A stretch of DNA of 64,000 nt from Pseudomonas fluorescens (lineage in GTDB: Bacteria; Pseudomonadota; Gammaproteobacteria; Pseudomonadales; Pseudomonadaceae), in NCBI RefSeq assembly GCF_000967965.1, contig NZ_LACC01000025.1, positions 199,373 through 263,372 of the forward strand. Reading direction: 5' to 3'. Below the pieces are notes generated by a model. That model made no database searches, was not told where the DNA came from, and saw nothing but the letters and a program-made list of their open reading frames with translations. The position numbers and the translations under genes were made by a program. Below are positions 36,413 through 44,157 of the stretch, one piece after another; within the stretch, counting starts at the first letter, position 1, and the number at the start of each line of letters is the position of its first letter.

Positions 36413-37171
36413 ATGAAGCCTTCCGACAAAGCACAGACCTCAATTGGTGATGATTGGAGACTCCAGCTAATCACCCATCTGACGCAGGAGTTCACCTCGC
36501 CCTGGACCGGTACTATTTCACCGGTGGGGACGCGAGTTACGCTCTCTTCAGTGGTTCAAATGACGAAGAAGAAACAACTGACGATCCCTCTTCCCAATGC
36601 TTCAGCTTTGCTACTCAATTCGGCGGCAACAGCGTTTACCGCAGCACGTGAAATTCGTGATCGGAGCGGAATAGACAAGAGTCATCACATGGAGGTCAGT
36701 TTTAAGAGCGACGCGGATGCTTTTGACTTCATCGAAAGAATGATCGAGTCGATAGTGCTGGCTTTTACTGCGCTCGAAGCTTTTGTGAACGAAATAATTC
36801 CCGAGGATTATTTCTACGCTCACCACAATCGAAGCGACGTTGTCCTGGAGGCGTCAAGCAAACCCACGATAGAACGACATATTCGGATTGATACAAAGCT
36901 GACTGCAGTTCTTCCTGAGATTTTGAAATGCTCATCACCGAAAGGCACCAGATGCTGGCAGGGGTATCGGCAATTGAAGACTACGAGGGATCGTATAGTG
37001 CATATGAAGACACTTGATCGTCGATCCTCAGGCCCAGAAGTAGAAAGCGTTTGGAAAGCAATAATTTTGTCTCCCGCGCCTCATCTGGCTGCAAAGGCTG
37101 TGATTGATCACTTCGCCGTTCACATGCAGGACAAACCAGCGTGGCTCATAAACTTCCCCAATACCAGGTGA
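36413..37171 (+). CDS. HEPN-like protein, about 252 aa (candidate defence gene)
   Basis: The central helix ESIVLAFTALEAFVNEIIP (residues about 112-130) followed by a second helix with RDRIVHMK, an R-x4-H motif at R192 and H197, is the pattern of HEPN-type proteins. The start is uncertain: ATG 36413 is given because the region upstream contains repeats, but an ATG at 36284 after GAGG would add 43 residues. It precedes the AbiV-like gene by about 290 bp. It is not assigned to a named family; RNase or toxin activity is inference. Confidence 0.55.
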   Translation: MKPSDKAQTSIGDDWRLQLITHLTQEFTSPWTGTISPVGTRVTLSSVVQMTKKKQLTIPLPNASALLLNSAATAFTAAREIRDRSGIDKSHHMEVSFKSDADAFDFIERMIESIVLAFTALEAFVNEIIPEDYFYAHHNRSDVVLEASSKPTIERHIRIDTKLTAVLPEILKCSSPKGTRCWQGYRQLKTTRDRIVHMKTLDRRSSGPEVESVWKAIILSPAPHLAAKAVIDHFAVHMQDKPAWLINFPNTR

Positions 37172-37463
37172 TGATTCCTCATTAAAACGATCAACCGACG
37201 AAGATGTTGAGGAATCGCCCCCGTGTCGCTTCCTGGGATGGGACAGCCAACCAACTGAAACCTTCGCCGATTGGCGTGCCAAGTTCAGTGAGCCAAAATC
37301 ATCGGACAGAGACCAAAACGTCACACTCCACTATATCTTGCTGGTGGGGACGGGAAAACCGCGGGCTTTTACTGGCGTTTGTATGTTTGGGACTACGGGG
37401 GCCGGTATTGGTTTTGGTCTGCTGCTCGCGCACAATGGCGTTTTCAAAGGGAGTAAGGGTGAA

Positions 37464-38156
37464 ATGGCACTAACACAGGAGCAAGAGGCGTTTGCGGTTG
37501 GTCTTATTGATGGTGCTCAGAGAGTATTTGAGAATGCTGATCAGCTTTTCTATGAGGCTGGTGTTCTGGCTGATGTAAAAGCATTTCCTAGAGCATACCT
37601 GTTACACCAAATCTCACTCGAAGAGTGCGGAAAAATCGAAATATTAGGTGCCGCGGTTCTCTCCTACTTAATTGGAAATGAGGTGGATGTAAAATCCCTT
37701 TCTAAGGTATTTAGACGGCACGAAAGTAAAAATAAAATGAATGCGTACTTTCTTCCTCTCTCTGAGAATGAGGAAGTTGCAGAGAAAAGTAATAATGTTG
37801 CGGCGGCAGTTAGCGCATTTAAAGTCGTTCAGGAAGAGTTTCATCAGGAATCAAATCGCTTAAAGAACTCATCTTTATATGTTGACTTCGATGGTAATTT
37901 TACATCTCCTCTAGATGTTATCTCTCAGGACGATTACGAAAGGATCCGAGCGCAGAATGCAAAGTTTATGGGGCTGACAAATATTAAGGTGCAGATGTTG
38001 TCTAGATGGAGAGGCGATCTCAATGCAGCCGTTAAAGAGGCGCAAGAAATTTTCGAGATCGTTGATGAGGGAAAGCTGGGTGAAATGTCTATGGTTGAAG
38101 TTAGAGATACACTCTCTAAGCGATTAGAAGATATCGCTAAGGACCGCAGAAAGTAG
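37464..38156 (+). CDS. AbiV-family abortive infection protein
   Basis: 230 aa. The N-terminal half shows the AbiV pattern: a helix with GAQRVFENADQLF, then FPRAYLLHQISLEECGKIEIL (residues 41-61, the family YxxAxxLxxxxLEExGK motif) and FRRHESKNK (83-91, conserved His and Lys). AbiV proteins belong to the HEPN superfamily; the lactococcal one blocks phage protein synthesis. The ATG at 37464 follows GGAGTAAGGGTGA. GC is much lower than the chromosome, a sign of recent transfer. An upstream in-frame start at 37338 is less likely. Confidence 0.75.
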   Translation: MALTQEQEAFAVGLIDGAQRVFENADQLFYEAGVLADVKAFPRAYLLHQISLEECGKIEILGAAVLSYLIGNEVDVKSLSKVFRRHESKNKMNAYFLPLSENEEVAEKSNNVAAAVSAFKVVQEEFHQESNRLKNSSLYVDFDGNFTSPLDVISQDDYERIRAQNAKFMGLTNIKVQMLSRWRGDLNAAVKEAQEIFEIVDEGKLGEMSMVEVRDTLSKRLEDIAKDRRK

Positions 38157-38496
38157 TAGCTGGCAAAGTAAGCGATACTTTCGAGTTTGGAAGCAGGAGG
38201 CCAGATTTGAGATCTTAACTCTACCGGGGTAGTTGGCTTAAAAGTTAGCCCGTCCATCAGACCAAGCCAGCTCACTGAGACCGAATCATCTCGCTGCGCA
38301 AGATTTCACAGTGGGAGCATTGTATCACGGGCTTTTGCCTGAAGGAGATGCCCTTAACACTGAGGGCATCAACCTGGCACGCGGGATTTTGCTCACATTA
38401 ACCCTGCGCGCAAAGATTTGAGTGAACCGATGGTGGCCCAGTTTAAAATTGGAAGCTCAGAGTGGATGGCCGACATGTCGGCGTCTTTAGTCTTGC
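38157..38496. other. 340-bp gap between convergent genes, with one stem-loop
   Basis: No gene is supported here. It contains a GATGCCCT / AGGGCATC stem-loop (38347-38370) similar to that at 41514-41549. Confidence 0.45.
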
Positions 38497-39336
38497 TTAT
38501 GTTGGGTAGTTGTATTTAGTTAAGAGTGATTCTAGTTTTTTATTGAGGGTGTAGTACTCATAAATTTGCCCTGAAAATACTGAAAGGTCAGTGTTGTTAA
38601 ATCTTTGATTTGCTAAAAAGCTAGCCGTATCGACGTGATTGCAGTCATCTATCGCAGCAAGATTGCTTATTAGTTCTGCTTCAAGAAAAGGGAGTTGCTG
38701 TAGAATTCTTTGGATGCTCGATTTTGTTCTGTTTGATTGGTACTCAAAATATTGAAACCAATTTGCATTTTTTTGATTTAATCCAAACGAAAGCGGAGCC
38801 TCAGAGTATGGCGGGATTTTTTTGAGTGCTAGCTCGAGCTCTTCTTTGGATAGTGCATTGAATCCTAGGTCGGTATTGGCCGCTTGGCTAAAGGCTGAAA
38901 CTTGAGCTCTGCAAGATAGAATTACACGATTTATATGCTTGGCGATGTATGGTGCGATTGTTTTTCTATCGTTGGTCTCTTTCAAGTGCACAACAATTAA
39001 GTAAAACACATAGCTCGCTATTACTGATGCAAGTATTGATTCGACCATTAGGCCTAGGCTGTATGCACCAGTAAATAACGGTTCAAATTTGTTCAGTATC
39101 AGTATTTTTAATAGGAGTAGTGAGGCTGATAAAACTAAAAGAATGTTGGCTTGTGGGGAGGCAGACTTTATAAGGTGTAGTATTTTCAATTGCGTTTCCA
39201 ATTTTATCAATAGGTGTGTGTTTTCTCTGGAACCTTGAATCCCTATAGCGCCGCCATTTATCCGTTCGAGACGGCCCGGCAAATAAAGTTTAAGACCTCT
39301 TTTATAGAGATCCGGCCAGTTTTGTCTCAAGCACAC
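38497..39336 (-). CDS. two-TM membrane protein, up to 279 aa, unknown
   Basis: Very AT-rich gene. Two transmembrane helices at about residues 65-80 (ILLVLSASLLLLKILIL) and 95-115 (VESILASVIASYVFYLIVV), then a cytoplasmic helical domain of about 160 residues (ETNDRKTIAPYIAKHINRVI). The true start is uncertain: the given start overlaps the upstream lipoprotein gene by 35 bp and an internal start is possible. It faces the AbiV-like gene. I do not recognise the family; the shape is like membrane effectors of defence systems. Confidence 0.6.
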   Translation of the reverse strand: MCLRQNWPDLYKRGLKLYLPGRLERINGGAIGIQGSRENTHLLIKLETQLKILHLIKSASPQANILLVLSASLLLLKILILNKFEPLFTGAYSLGLMVESILASVIASYVFYLIVVHLKETNDRKTIAPYIAKHINRVILSCRAQVSAFSQAANTDLGFNALSKEELELALKKIPPYSEAPLSFGLNQKNANWFQYFEYQSNRTKSSIQRILQQLPFLEAELISNLAAIDDCNHVDTASFLANQRFNNTDLSVFSGQIYEYYTLNKKLESLLTKYNYPT

Positions 39337-39736
39337 CTTTGCGCCCCTCAGACTCGCTCACCAGATGGAGTTGGCTCCTTGCGTAACCGAATCCCATTTT
39401 TACCTCTTGCCACACGTACAGATTTCTTCCGGGTTGGGCGTTGATCTTAAGCATCGTCAGGTTTTCAGCGTCAGAACCGATTGTGTGTGAGCCTGCTGAC
39501 ACTTCTGCGACAAGGTATGTATTCGCCGCCGTAGCGCCGATCACTCGCCCATCGACAGTTACCGTCATCTTGATGGCCGCGCCCATATTCTCGTTGCGAT
39601 AGATGTAGACCCTGGACATATCTGGCACGGTGCCGAAGCGCTTCATCTCAGCGTCTGCCACGGGGTCTCCCATGGGTACCGAGGCGCAACCGTGGAGAGC
39701 GCCGATCAGGGCGAATGCGCCAGCAGTCTTTTTCAT
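39302..39736 (-). CDS. DUF2846-like lipoprotein, 144 aa
   Basis: Lipoprotein signal peptide with lipobox LHGC (Cys17). The mature part (SRVYIYRNENMGAAIKMTVTVDGRVIG...TYLVAEVSAGSH) is the DUF2846 pattern of small exported beta-rich proteins. It would be anchored in the cell envelope. Such lipoproteins can be prophage morons that alter the host surface; that role here is inference. Good start, no extension. Confidence 0.75.
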   Translation of the reverse strand: MKKTAGAFALIGALHGCASVPMGDPVADAEMKRFGTVPDMSRVYIYRNENMGAAIKMTVTVDGRVIGATAANTYLVAEVSAGSHTIGSDAENLTMLKINAQPGRNLYVWQEVKMGFGYARSQLHLVSESEGRKGVLETKLAGSL

Positions 39737-39927
39737 CTGATGTCCCTATCTTTGGAGTGGGTGGCGGTTTGCCACGCTGCGAGGCTTTATACCCCGGCAA
39801 CCGCTGGGTGCCAACTGCCTGCAGGTTGTTCTCCCATTAGGGGTTGAGCGCTTCCGGATCTCAAATCCAGACGTGAACAGAAAACCCCGCATCTTCGGGC
39901 CTGCAATTATTTTTAACTCTGTTATTG

Positions 39928-39974
39928 CGTGACTAGTAACGATCGTATATCTTCTCTTCATCGTAACTAGTAAC
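39928..39974. promoter_or_regulatory. two direct repeats of CGTRACTAGTAAC
   Basis: Copies at 39928-39940 and 39962-39974, 34 bp apart (about three helical turns), just upstream of the 74-aa gene. Probably an operator pair. Confidence 0.4.
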
Positions 39975-39985
39975 AGGGGCTTCAA

Positions 39986-40210
39986 ATGACGGATCAGGTC
40001 AATCCCCCGCGCTCATCAGCAGCCAGGCAGCGGGACTACAAAGAGCGTCAGCGAGCAGCAGGATACAAACTCACAGCGCTATGGATTCACACGGAAACTG
40101 AGGAGGAGGGTAAGCAGGCGGCGCGGGACGGCAAACCACTCAAGCCGATGGCGTCGAAAGACCCCTTGAGCTGGGCGGCGGGATGGATCGCCGAGAAGGG
40201 GAAGCAATAA
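39986..40210 (+). CDS. small phage-type protein, 74 aa
   Basis: Begins MTDQVNPPRSSAARQRDYKERQRAAGYKL, a basic helix typical of small phage accessory proteins, and ends AAGWIAEKGKQ. Start preceded by AGGGGCTTCAA. Not recognised. Confidence 0.55.
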   Translation: MTDQVNPPRSSAARQRDYKERQRAAGYKLTALWIHTETEEEGKQAARDGKPLKPMASKDPLSWAAGWIAEKGKQ

Positions 40211-40236
40211 AGCCCCCTAGATCCGGGTACTTAAAT

Positions 40237-40254
40237 GTGAGGGAATCCCACTTT
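40237..40254 (+). repeat. 18-bp repeat, copy 2
   Basis: GTGAGGGAATCCCACTTT; see copy at 36281-36298. Confidence 0.5.
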
Positions 40255-40323
40255 TAAAAGGTGCCAAGCCGCTGCGTCAACAGCGGCCTGGCGATCACAC
40301 GACGACGCTTAGAGGCACACGTC

Positions 40324-40509
40324 ATGCAATTTAAACAGAATATCATCCAAATCCTCGATGCGCGCGGGGGAATCATTGGCACTATGGTGCTGCCCGCCAA
40401 TATCAAGTTGAACGACCTGGCTCCGCTGAAAATGCTGGGCGCCATCAACGTGAAGGTCTTGCCTTACACCGCTCCATACGAAGGAATCAGCGCAGGAGGT
40501 GTGCAATGA
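40324..40509 (+). CDS. small phage protein, 61 aa
   Basis: Begins MQFKQNIIQILDARGGIIG; a compact beta-rich protein with no recognised motif. GAGG precedes the ATG. Its stop overlaps the next start by 4 bp. Confidence 0.5.
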   Translation: MQFKQNIIQILDARGGIIGTMVLPANIKLNDLAPLKMLGAINVKVLPYTAPYEGISAGGVQ

Positions 40510-40802
40510 ATGTGCAGACCCTGCCGGCCGCATTGACTCTCGATGGTGAGTTTCTCGCTGACGCGATTCTAGATTCTCGCGATATGGCTTACATGAACTT
40601 TGCGCGCGAGGAATTCAACAAGCTGGTACAGATCCTGTGGCCGCTGCTCGACCCATTGTTGTGTCATGAGGAAAATGTTGTCGCTTCCGATATCGCCCGT
40701 CACATCGAGCAAGTACGCTCCTTCAGCGGCAACTTCTGCTGGAAGTATCGTCACCTGGGCGCATCCCATGGCGTGGTTGGAGCTCGCGAAGGAATTGACT
40801 GA
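40506..40802 (+). CDS. phage protein, 98 aa
   Basis: Begins MNVQTLPAALTLDGEFLADA; contains FAREEFNKLVQILWPLLDPLL. Translationally coupled to the 61-aa gene. Unknown function. Confidence 0.5.
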   Translation: MNVQTLPAALTLDGEFLADAILDSRDMAYMNFAREEFNKLVQILWPLLDPLLCHEENVVASDIARHIEQVRSFSGNFCWKYRHLGASHGVVGAREGID

Positions 40803-40931
40803 GCACTACGAAACTTCGTTGTATCGAAGGCACTACCCTGCAACGGGGTGGTGCCTTTTGCTGTGTGCGAGCAAAGCATTGGAACAGGCGCACGGGTTTC
40901 AACGGCTGGTGTGGTAGATATCTATAAGGGT

Positions 40932-41076
40932 GTATTGATTCGATACAGGAAGAATTGATTTAGTGGTATTGAATCAATACACGATGAGTGAGTTTCTGAA
41001 CGCTACCGGACAGAACGGTACTTTCAATTTTTCTACGTGTATCGATTCAATACCGCTACGTGTATCGATTCAATAC
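40932..41076. repeat. four 15-bp palindromes (iteron-like)
   Basis: GTATYGAWTCRATAC at 40932-40946, 40966-40980, 41039-41053 and 41062-41076. The last two belong to a perfect 21-bp direct repeat 23 bp apart. They lie in the convergent gap between the 98-aa gene and the HTH-like gene, so they may be binding sites for an origin, partition or repressor protein. Confidence 0.6.
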
Positions 41077-41080
41077 AGGA

Positions 41081-41494
41081 TCAATTCGAATCTGTCAGAT
41101 CCCGGACAGTTCTCGGAGGGGCAATTGTTGGTGAAACCTCGAGCTCTTTTCCCGGGCATTCGTCGATTGCATACCAGGAAAGCGCGTACAGCGCGCACCT
41201 TGACCCGTGGCGGGAGAAGTGACTGGTGCGGGTCTGAACGATCCAGCCGCCATTCAGCAAGTCGGTAAGAGCTTTTTGAAGGATGTTTGGAGAGCTGACC
41301 CCCCATTCTTTGGCCATCGTGCGCGTAGCGGACAGGTCGCCATTGTTGCTCCCGTTGTACTGCATATGCAGCTCCATCAGAACACCCCTGGCGGTGAAGC
41401 TCAGCGCGCGATAGGGAGCCGATTGCCCCATTTGCCATAGCATCATGGCAAACGGTTTAGCCTTGGGCTTGAACCCCTTTCTTTTTGTCGCCAT
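41081..41494 (-). CDS. putative DNA-binding / replication-like phage protein, 137 aa
   Basis: Basic N-terminus (MATKRKGFKPKAKPFAM), then a winged-helix-like region (YRALSFTARGVLMELHMQYNGSNNGDLSATRTMAKEWGVSS...ALTDLLNGGWI). This helix-turn-helix pattern occurs in phage replication initiators and regulators. The ATG at 41494 is preferred; a longer frame to 41542 crosses a perfect hairpin. The palindromic repeats begin at its 3' end. Confidence 0.65.
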   Translation of the reverse strand: MATKRKGFKPKAKPFAMMLWQMGQSAPYRALSFTARGVLMELHMQYNGSNNGDLSATRTMAKEWGVSSPNILQKALTDLLNGGWIVQTRTSHFSRHGSRCALYALSWYAIDECPGKELEVSPTIAPPRTVRDLTDSN

Positions 41495-41513
41495 TCGGCT
41501 GCTCACAGGCAGG

Positions 41514-41549
41514 AGCAGAGATGCCCTCAAAACTGAGGGCATCTCTGCT
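41514..41549. repeat. perfect 16-bp stem-loop, second copy of a repeated hairpin
   Basis: Stem AGCAGAGATGCCCTCA / TGAGGGCATCTCTGCT with loop AAAC, no T-run. The core recurs at 38347-38370 with few changes. It lies between two minus-strand HTH genes. Confidence 0.6.
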
Positions 41550-41558
41550 GTTCTTGGG

Positions 41559-41795
41559 TTACGACGCTTCGCGCATCAAGATGTATTTGGCCACGCGATG
41601 CGGTGGGCGGCCTGGCTCAGTGGACTGGTGCGTCCAGAAGGTGCGGATTTCATGCCCCTTCTTCCTGAGGCGGCGAATGGTGCTTGGTGGCTGAACGATG
41701 TCGAGCATTTGAGCCGCTTCGACTGAGGAAATCGGGCCGGTTCGCAGCGCCTCGATCATTTTACGGTCTTGCTCGACGGAAGAATGACGTGTCAT
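41559..41795 (-). CDS. phage helix-turn-helix protein, 78 aa
   Basis: The region ISSVEAAQMLDIVQPPSTIRRLRKKGHEI is a winged HTH as in small phage DNA-binding proteins. GAAGGGCAAACT precedes its ATG, which overlaps the stop of the 40-aa ORF by 4 bp. Confidence 0.65.
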   Translation of the reverse strand: MTRHSSVEQDRKMIEALRTGPISSVEAAQMLDIVQPPSTIRRLRKKGHEIRTFWTHQSTEPGRPPHRVAKYILMREAS

Positions 41796-41914
41796 AGTTT
41801 GCCCTTCACGTTGGTGCTATCCAGTGTGTTTTCGCTAAGGCGGTGCTCGAACACCGCCTTGGCAATCTTCTGCGCAGCCCTGCGCCATACTTCCCCCTTA
41901 TTCTTGCACTTCAC
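41792..41914 (-). CDS. 40-aa coupled ORF between excisionase and HTH gene
   Basis: Begins with GTG overlapping the excisionase stop (GGTGAAG) and ends in an ATGA overlap with the next gene. Sequence is basic (VKCKNKGEVWRRAAQKIAKA). Both junctions point to translational coupling, so it is likely a real small gene despite its size. Confidence 0.5.
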   Translation of the reverse strand: MKCKNKGEVWRRAAQKIAKAVFEHRLSENTLDSTNVKGKL

Positions 41915-42111
41915 CGCGCGCCGTCCTTTGCTGCGCGCTCGATCCAAGCCTTGAGCTCCGTCATCAAAATCAGACGGCGCCGACCAAGCTTGAAAGCCTT
42001 CAAGTCCCCGGAAGCAATCAGTTCATATACGCCCGACCGGGAATAGCCGACGATCCTTGCTGCATCTTCGACGCTCACTGAGAGGGGAGCGATTTGGTGT
42101 GCTTGTTCCAT
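41911..42111 (-). CDS. excisionase-family HTH protein (AlpA/Xis-like), 66 aa
   Basis: Contains VSVEDAARIVGYSRSGVYELIASGDLKAFKLGRRRLI, the DNA-binding domain of the excisionase/MerR-like family. Start ATG 42111 with GGAGAAATCT; a TTG four codons upstream is less likely. It would assist the integrase in excision or activate its promoter. Confidence 0.85.
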   Translation of the reverse strand: MEQAHQIAPLSVSVEDAARIVGYSRSGVYELIASGDLKAFKLGRRRLILMTELKAWIERAAKDGAR

Positions 42112-42275
42112 AGATTTCTCCAAATGCCCATCGAGATTGATCGGGCGATGTGAGAAGCGTATTGCTGTATTTGCTGTACGTCAACTGCAGTCAATGGCTG
42201 AATGTGAACGCATGGACTTCGCCGGACGCAAAAGGTAGGATTCGGTTAAAGTGCAAATTGACGGGTGTGGATTAG

Positions 42276-42773
42276 ATGGCGAAGAACAAGCCCAGCCAGG
42301 GCGCACGGAAGACAGAGACATTGACACTGCGTCTCGATCCCAAGGTAAAGCTGATGATCGAGCTTATATCTCGCATTCGCCGGCAATCCATCACGGGTGT
42401 AGTGGAAGCCGCAATCGAGGAGATTGCCTTTGATTTGGATGCGCCCTTTGTATCTGGCGGAGAAGCGCACCCCATGTCATTGCTCAGTTCTGTAAGCGAG
42501 ATATGGTCGACAGACGAAAGCGAACGATTCATTCAGCTTTGCACCTATCTGCCCTCACTGATTACCTACGAAGAGCAGCGTCTATGGGAGACGATCAAGG
42601 CATCTAAATTCTTTCTCACTGATTGTATTGGTGATAATGCCCAATATTGGGACGTGCCAGGGGTAGGGAATGTTGATAGGCAAAATGTTAGGCGCTGGTG
42701 GCAGGATCTGTTGGCTCATGTCGAGGACAACAAAGAGAGCCGAACTATTGTTCCGTTCGAGCCGCCATTCTAA
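42276..42773 (+). CDS. RHH-domain-containing protein, 165 aa
   Basis: The N-terminus KTETLTLRLDPKVKLMIELISRIRRQSITGVVEAAIEEI fits a ribbon-helix-helix motif (residues about 13-50). The rest (LCTYLPSLITYEEQRLWETI) is unrecognised. It diverges from the excisionase gene with a 164-bp promoter region between them, and overlaps the integrase stop by 4 bp in convergent orientation. It may be the element's repressor. Confidence 0.6.
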   Translation: MAKNKPSQGARKTETLTLRLDPKVKLMIELISRIRRQSITGVVEAAIEEIAFDLDAPFVSGGEAHPMSLLSSVSEIWSTDESERFIQLCTYLPSLITYEEQRLWETIKASKFFLTDCIGDNAQYWDVPGVGNVDRQNVRRWWQDLLAHVEDNKESRTIVPFEPPF

Positions 42774-43981
42774 ATCAGCTCTACCGCTGCAGCCTTGGTG
42801 CCTGGCGCCAAGTGGGCATACCGAAGCGTCATTTTGATATCGGCGTGCCCCAACAGATCCCGTACCGTGTTGAGCGGTACGCCAGCCATTACCAAGCGTG
42901 ACGCGAAGTCGTGACGCATATCGTGCCAGCGAAAGCCATCAATCTTGGCTCGCTCCAGCAGATTGAGCCAGGCGCTTTTAACGTCCTCCAGGCGGCCGCC
43001 GGATTGACTCGGGAAAACGTACCGGGACTTCCCGACCTGCTTTTTCCAATCCTCCAGTACGCCGAAGGTTTCCTTGTTCATCGGGATATGGCGCGTATCG
43101 CTCGTTTTGGTAGTGGCGCCGGCGGCGGTGATCGTCTTCGTTTGGAAGTTCACCGCTGACCATTTCAGGTCGAACAGCTCGCCGCGCCTCATTCCGGTAT
43201 TCAGCGAGACTAGAACCATGGGTTTCAGGTGGTCAGTGAAGGGCAATCCCAGCAGGCTCGGCATCAACTCTTTGCCGCGGTTTGCCCGCCACTTGTTCGC
43301 AGTCTCGCGCTCCGCCCGCGCTTCGTCTTGGCGCGCGTCTAGCGCTTCGCGCAGGCGCTTGGCCTCATCGACATCCAGATAGCGGACCAACCCCATGGAG
43401 TCGACCTTGAGGGCTTTCAGCTTGTCCATCGGGTGGGCGCTGATGTACTCCCATTCAACGGCCCTACTGAATAGGCCGCTGATCGAGCCCATTTTGCGGT
43501 TGACCGTCGACGGCTTGTTGCCCGACTGCATCCATCCGGTCCGGATCTGGTCCAGGTCGCGTCCAGTGATTGCATCGAGACGCTTAGGCATGATCGATTC
43601 GAAGTTGTTGTCGAGCGTGTGCAGGGTTTTCTCATGCCCTTTGTGGTGCGTCTTGAACCATGGAATATAGGTGTCGTCGATGAACTGGCGCAAAGAGGGC
43701 AGGGCGGCGCCTTTCCGCCCTTGGGTGACGGCCAGCGGCTCCCCGTGGGCGTGTGCATCGGCCAGGTACTGGGCGGACTCGGTGCGCGCTTGATCGAGGG
43801 TCATAACGCCAACGCGGCCAAGGGTGGCATTCTTGTTGCGGCCCCAGGTGACCATGTACGATTTATGCCCGCTCGGCAGCACGCGGATGAACAGGCCCGG
43901 CTGTACAGTGTCATGGACGCGGTATGCCTTCGGCTCAGTAGGCAGGCTGTTGATGAGCTTTTGTGTGATCTTCGTTTTCAA
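42770..43981 (-). CDS. int: P4-type tyrosine integrase
   Basis: 403 aa with this start. The N-terminal arm-binding DUF4102-like domain (KITQKLINSLPTEPKAYRVHD...PGLFIRVLPSGHKSY) is followed by the core-binding domain and catalytic domain with Arg in NTGMRRGELF (about 265), His-x-x-Arg in WHDMRHDF (about 352), His in LLGHADI and the nucleophile Tyr in LRYAHL (about 386). A TTG at 43981 after GGAG gives a natural N-terminus; the frame is open to a TTG at 44086. The gene lies next to attR. Confidence 0.9.
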   Translation of the reverse strand: MKTKITQKLINSLPTEPKAYRVHDTVQPGLFIRVLPSGHKSYMVTWGRNKNATLGRVGVMTLDQARTESAQYLADAHAHGEPLAVTQGRKGAALPSLRQFIDDTYIPWFKTHHKGHEKTLHTLDNNFESIMPKRLDAITGRDLDQIRTGWMQSGNKPSTVNRKMGSISGLFSRAVEWEYISAHPMDKLKALKVDSMGLVRYLDVDEAKRLREALDARQDEARAERETANKWRANRGKELMPSLLGLPFTDHLKPMVLVSLNTGMRRGELFDLKWSAVNFQTKTITAAGATTKTSDTRHIPMNKETFGVLEDWKKQVGKSRYVFPSQSGGRLEDVKSAWLNLLERAKIDGFRWHDMRHDFASRLVMAGVPLNTVRDLLGHADIKMTLRYAHLAPGTKAAAVELI

Positions 43982-44107
43982 GCGGTCCAGCTCCGTGACA
44001 GCGCCGTGGCAGCGAAAAGAACTATACGGGGCCGTTTTATCGGACGCAACCGGACTGGAAGCCCAGTAATCGCTGGTCTCTCTCAAGCCGGGTTGCTTCT
44101 AAATTGA

Positions 44108-44157
44108 CCCTCCTAAGGGGAAGGTTGGCAGTTCGAACCTGCCCTGGGACACCATAT
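44108..44157 (+). repeat. attR (50-bp direct repeat, right copy)
   Basis: Identical to 29987-30036; carries only the 3' part of the tRNA. Confidence 0.93.

Larger units (their letters stand above)
29987..44157. mobile_element. integrated prophage-like/satellite-like island at tRNA-Arg(CCT)
   Basis: Bounded by an exact 50-bp direct repeat made of the 3' part of tRNA-Arg(CCT). It carries a tyrosine integrase at the right end, an excisionase-like gene, a serine recombinase, HTH proteins, a fragment of a phage late operon and several probable defence genes. GC drops clearly around 37,300-39,300. No capsid, portal, terminase or lysis gene is seen, so it is not a complete phage. Confidence 0.9.

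Noticed and set aside
40932..41076. CRISPR array made of 15-bp palindromes
   Set aside because: Spacing is irregular (34, 73 and 23 bp) and no cas genes are present.
40963..41268. Possible 101-aa plus-strand gene over the palindromes
   Set aside because: It runs through the repeats and antisense to the HTH-like gene, with no Shine-Dalgarno.
43982..44086. Longer integrase start at a TTG at 44086
   Set aside because: No Shine-Dalgarno there; the TTG at 43981 after GGAG gives the usual integrase N-terminus.
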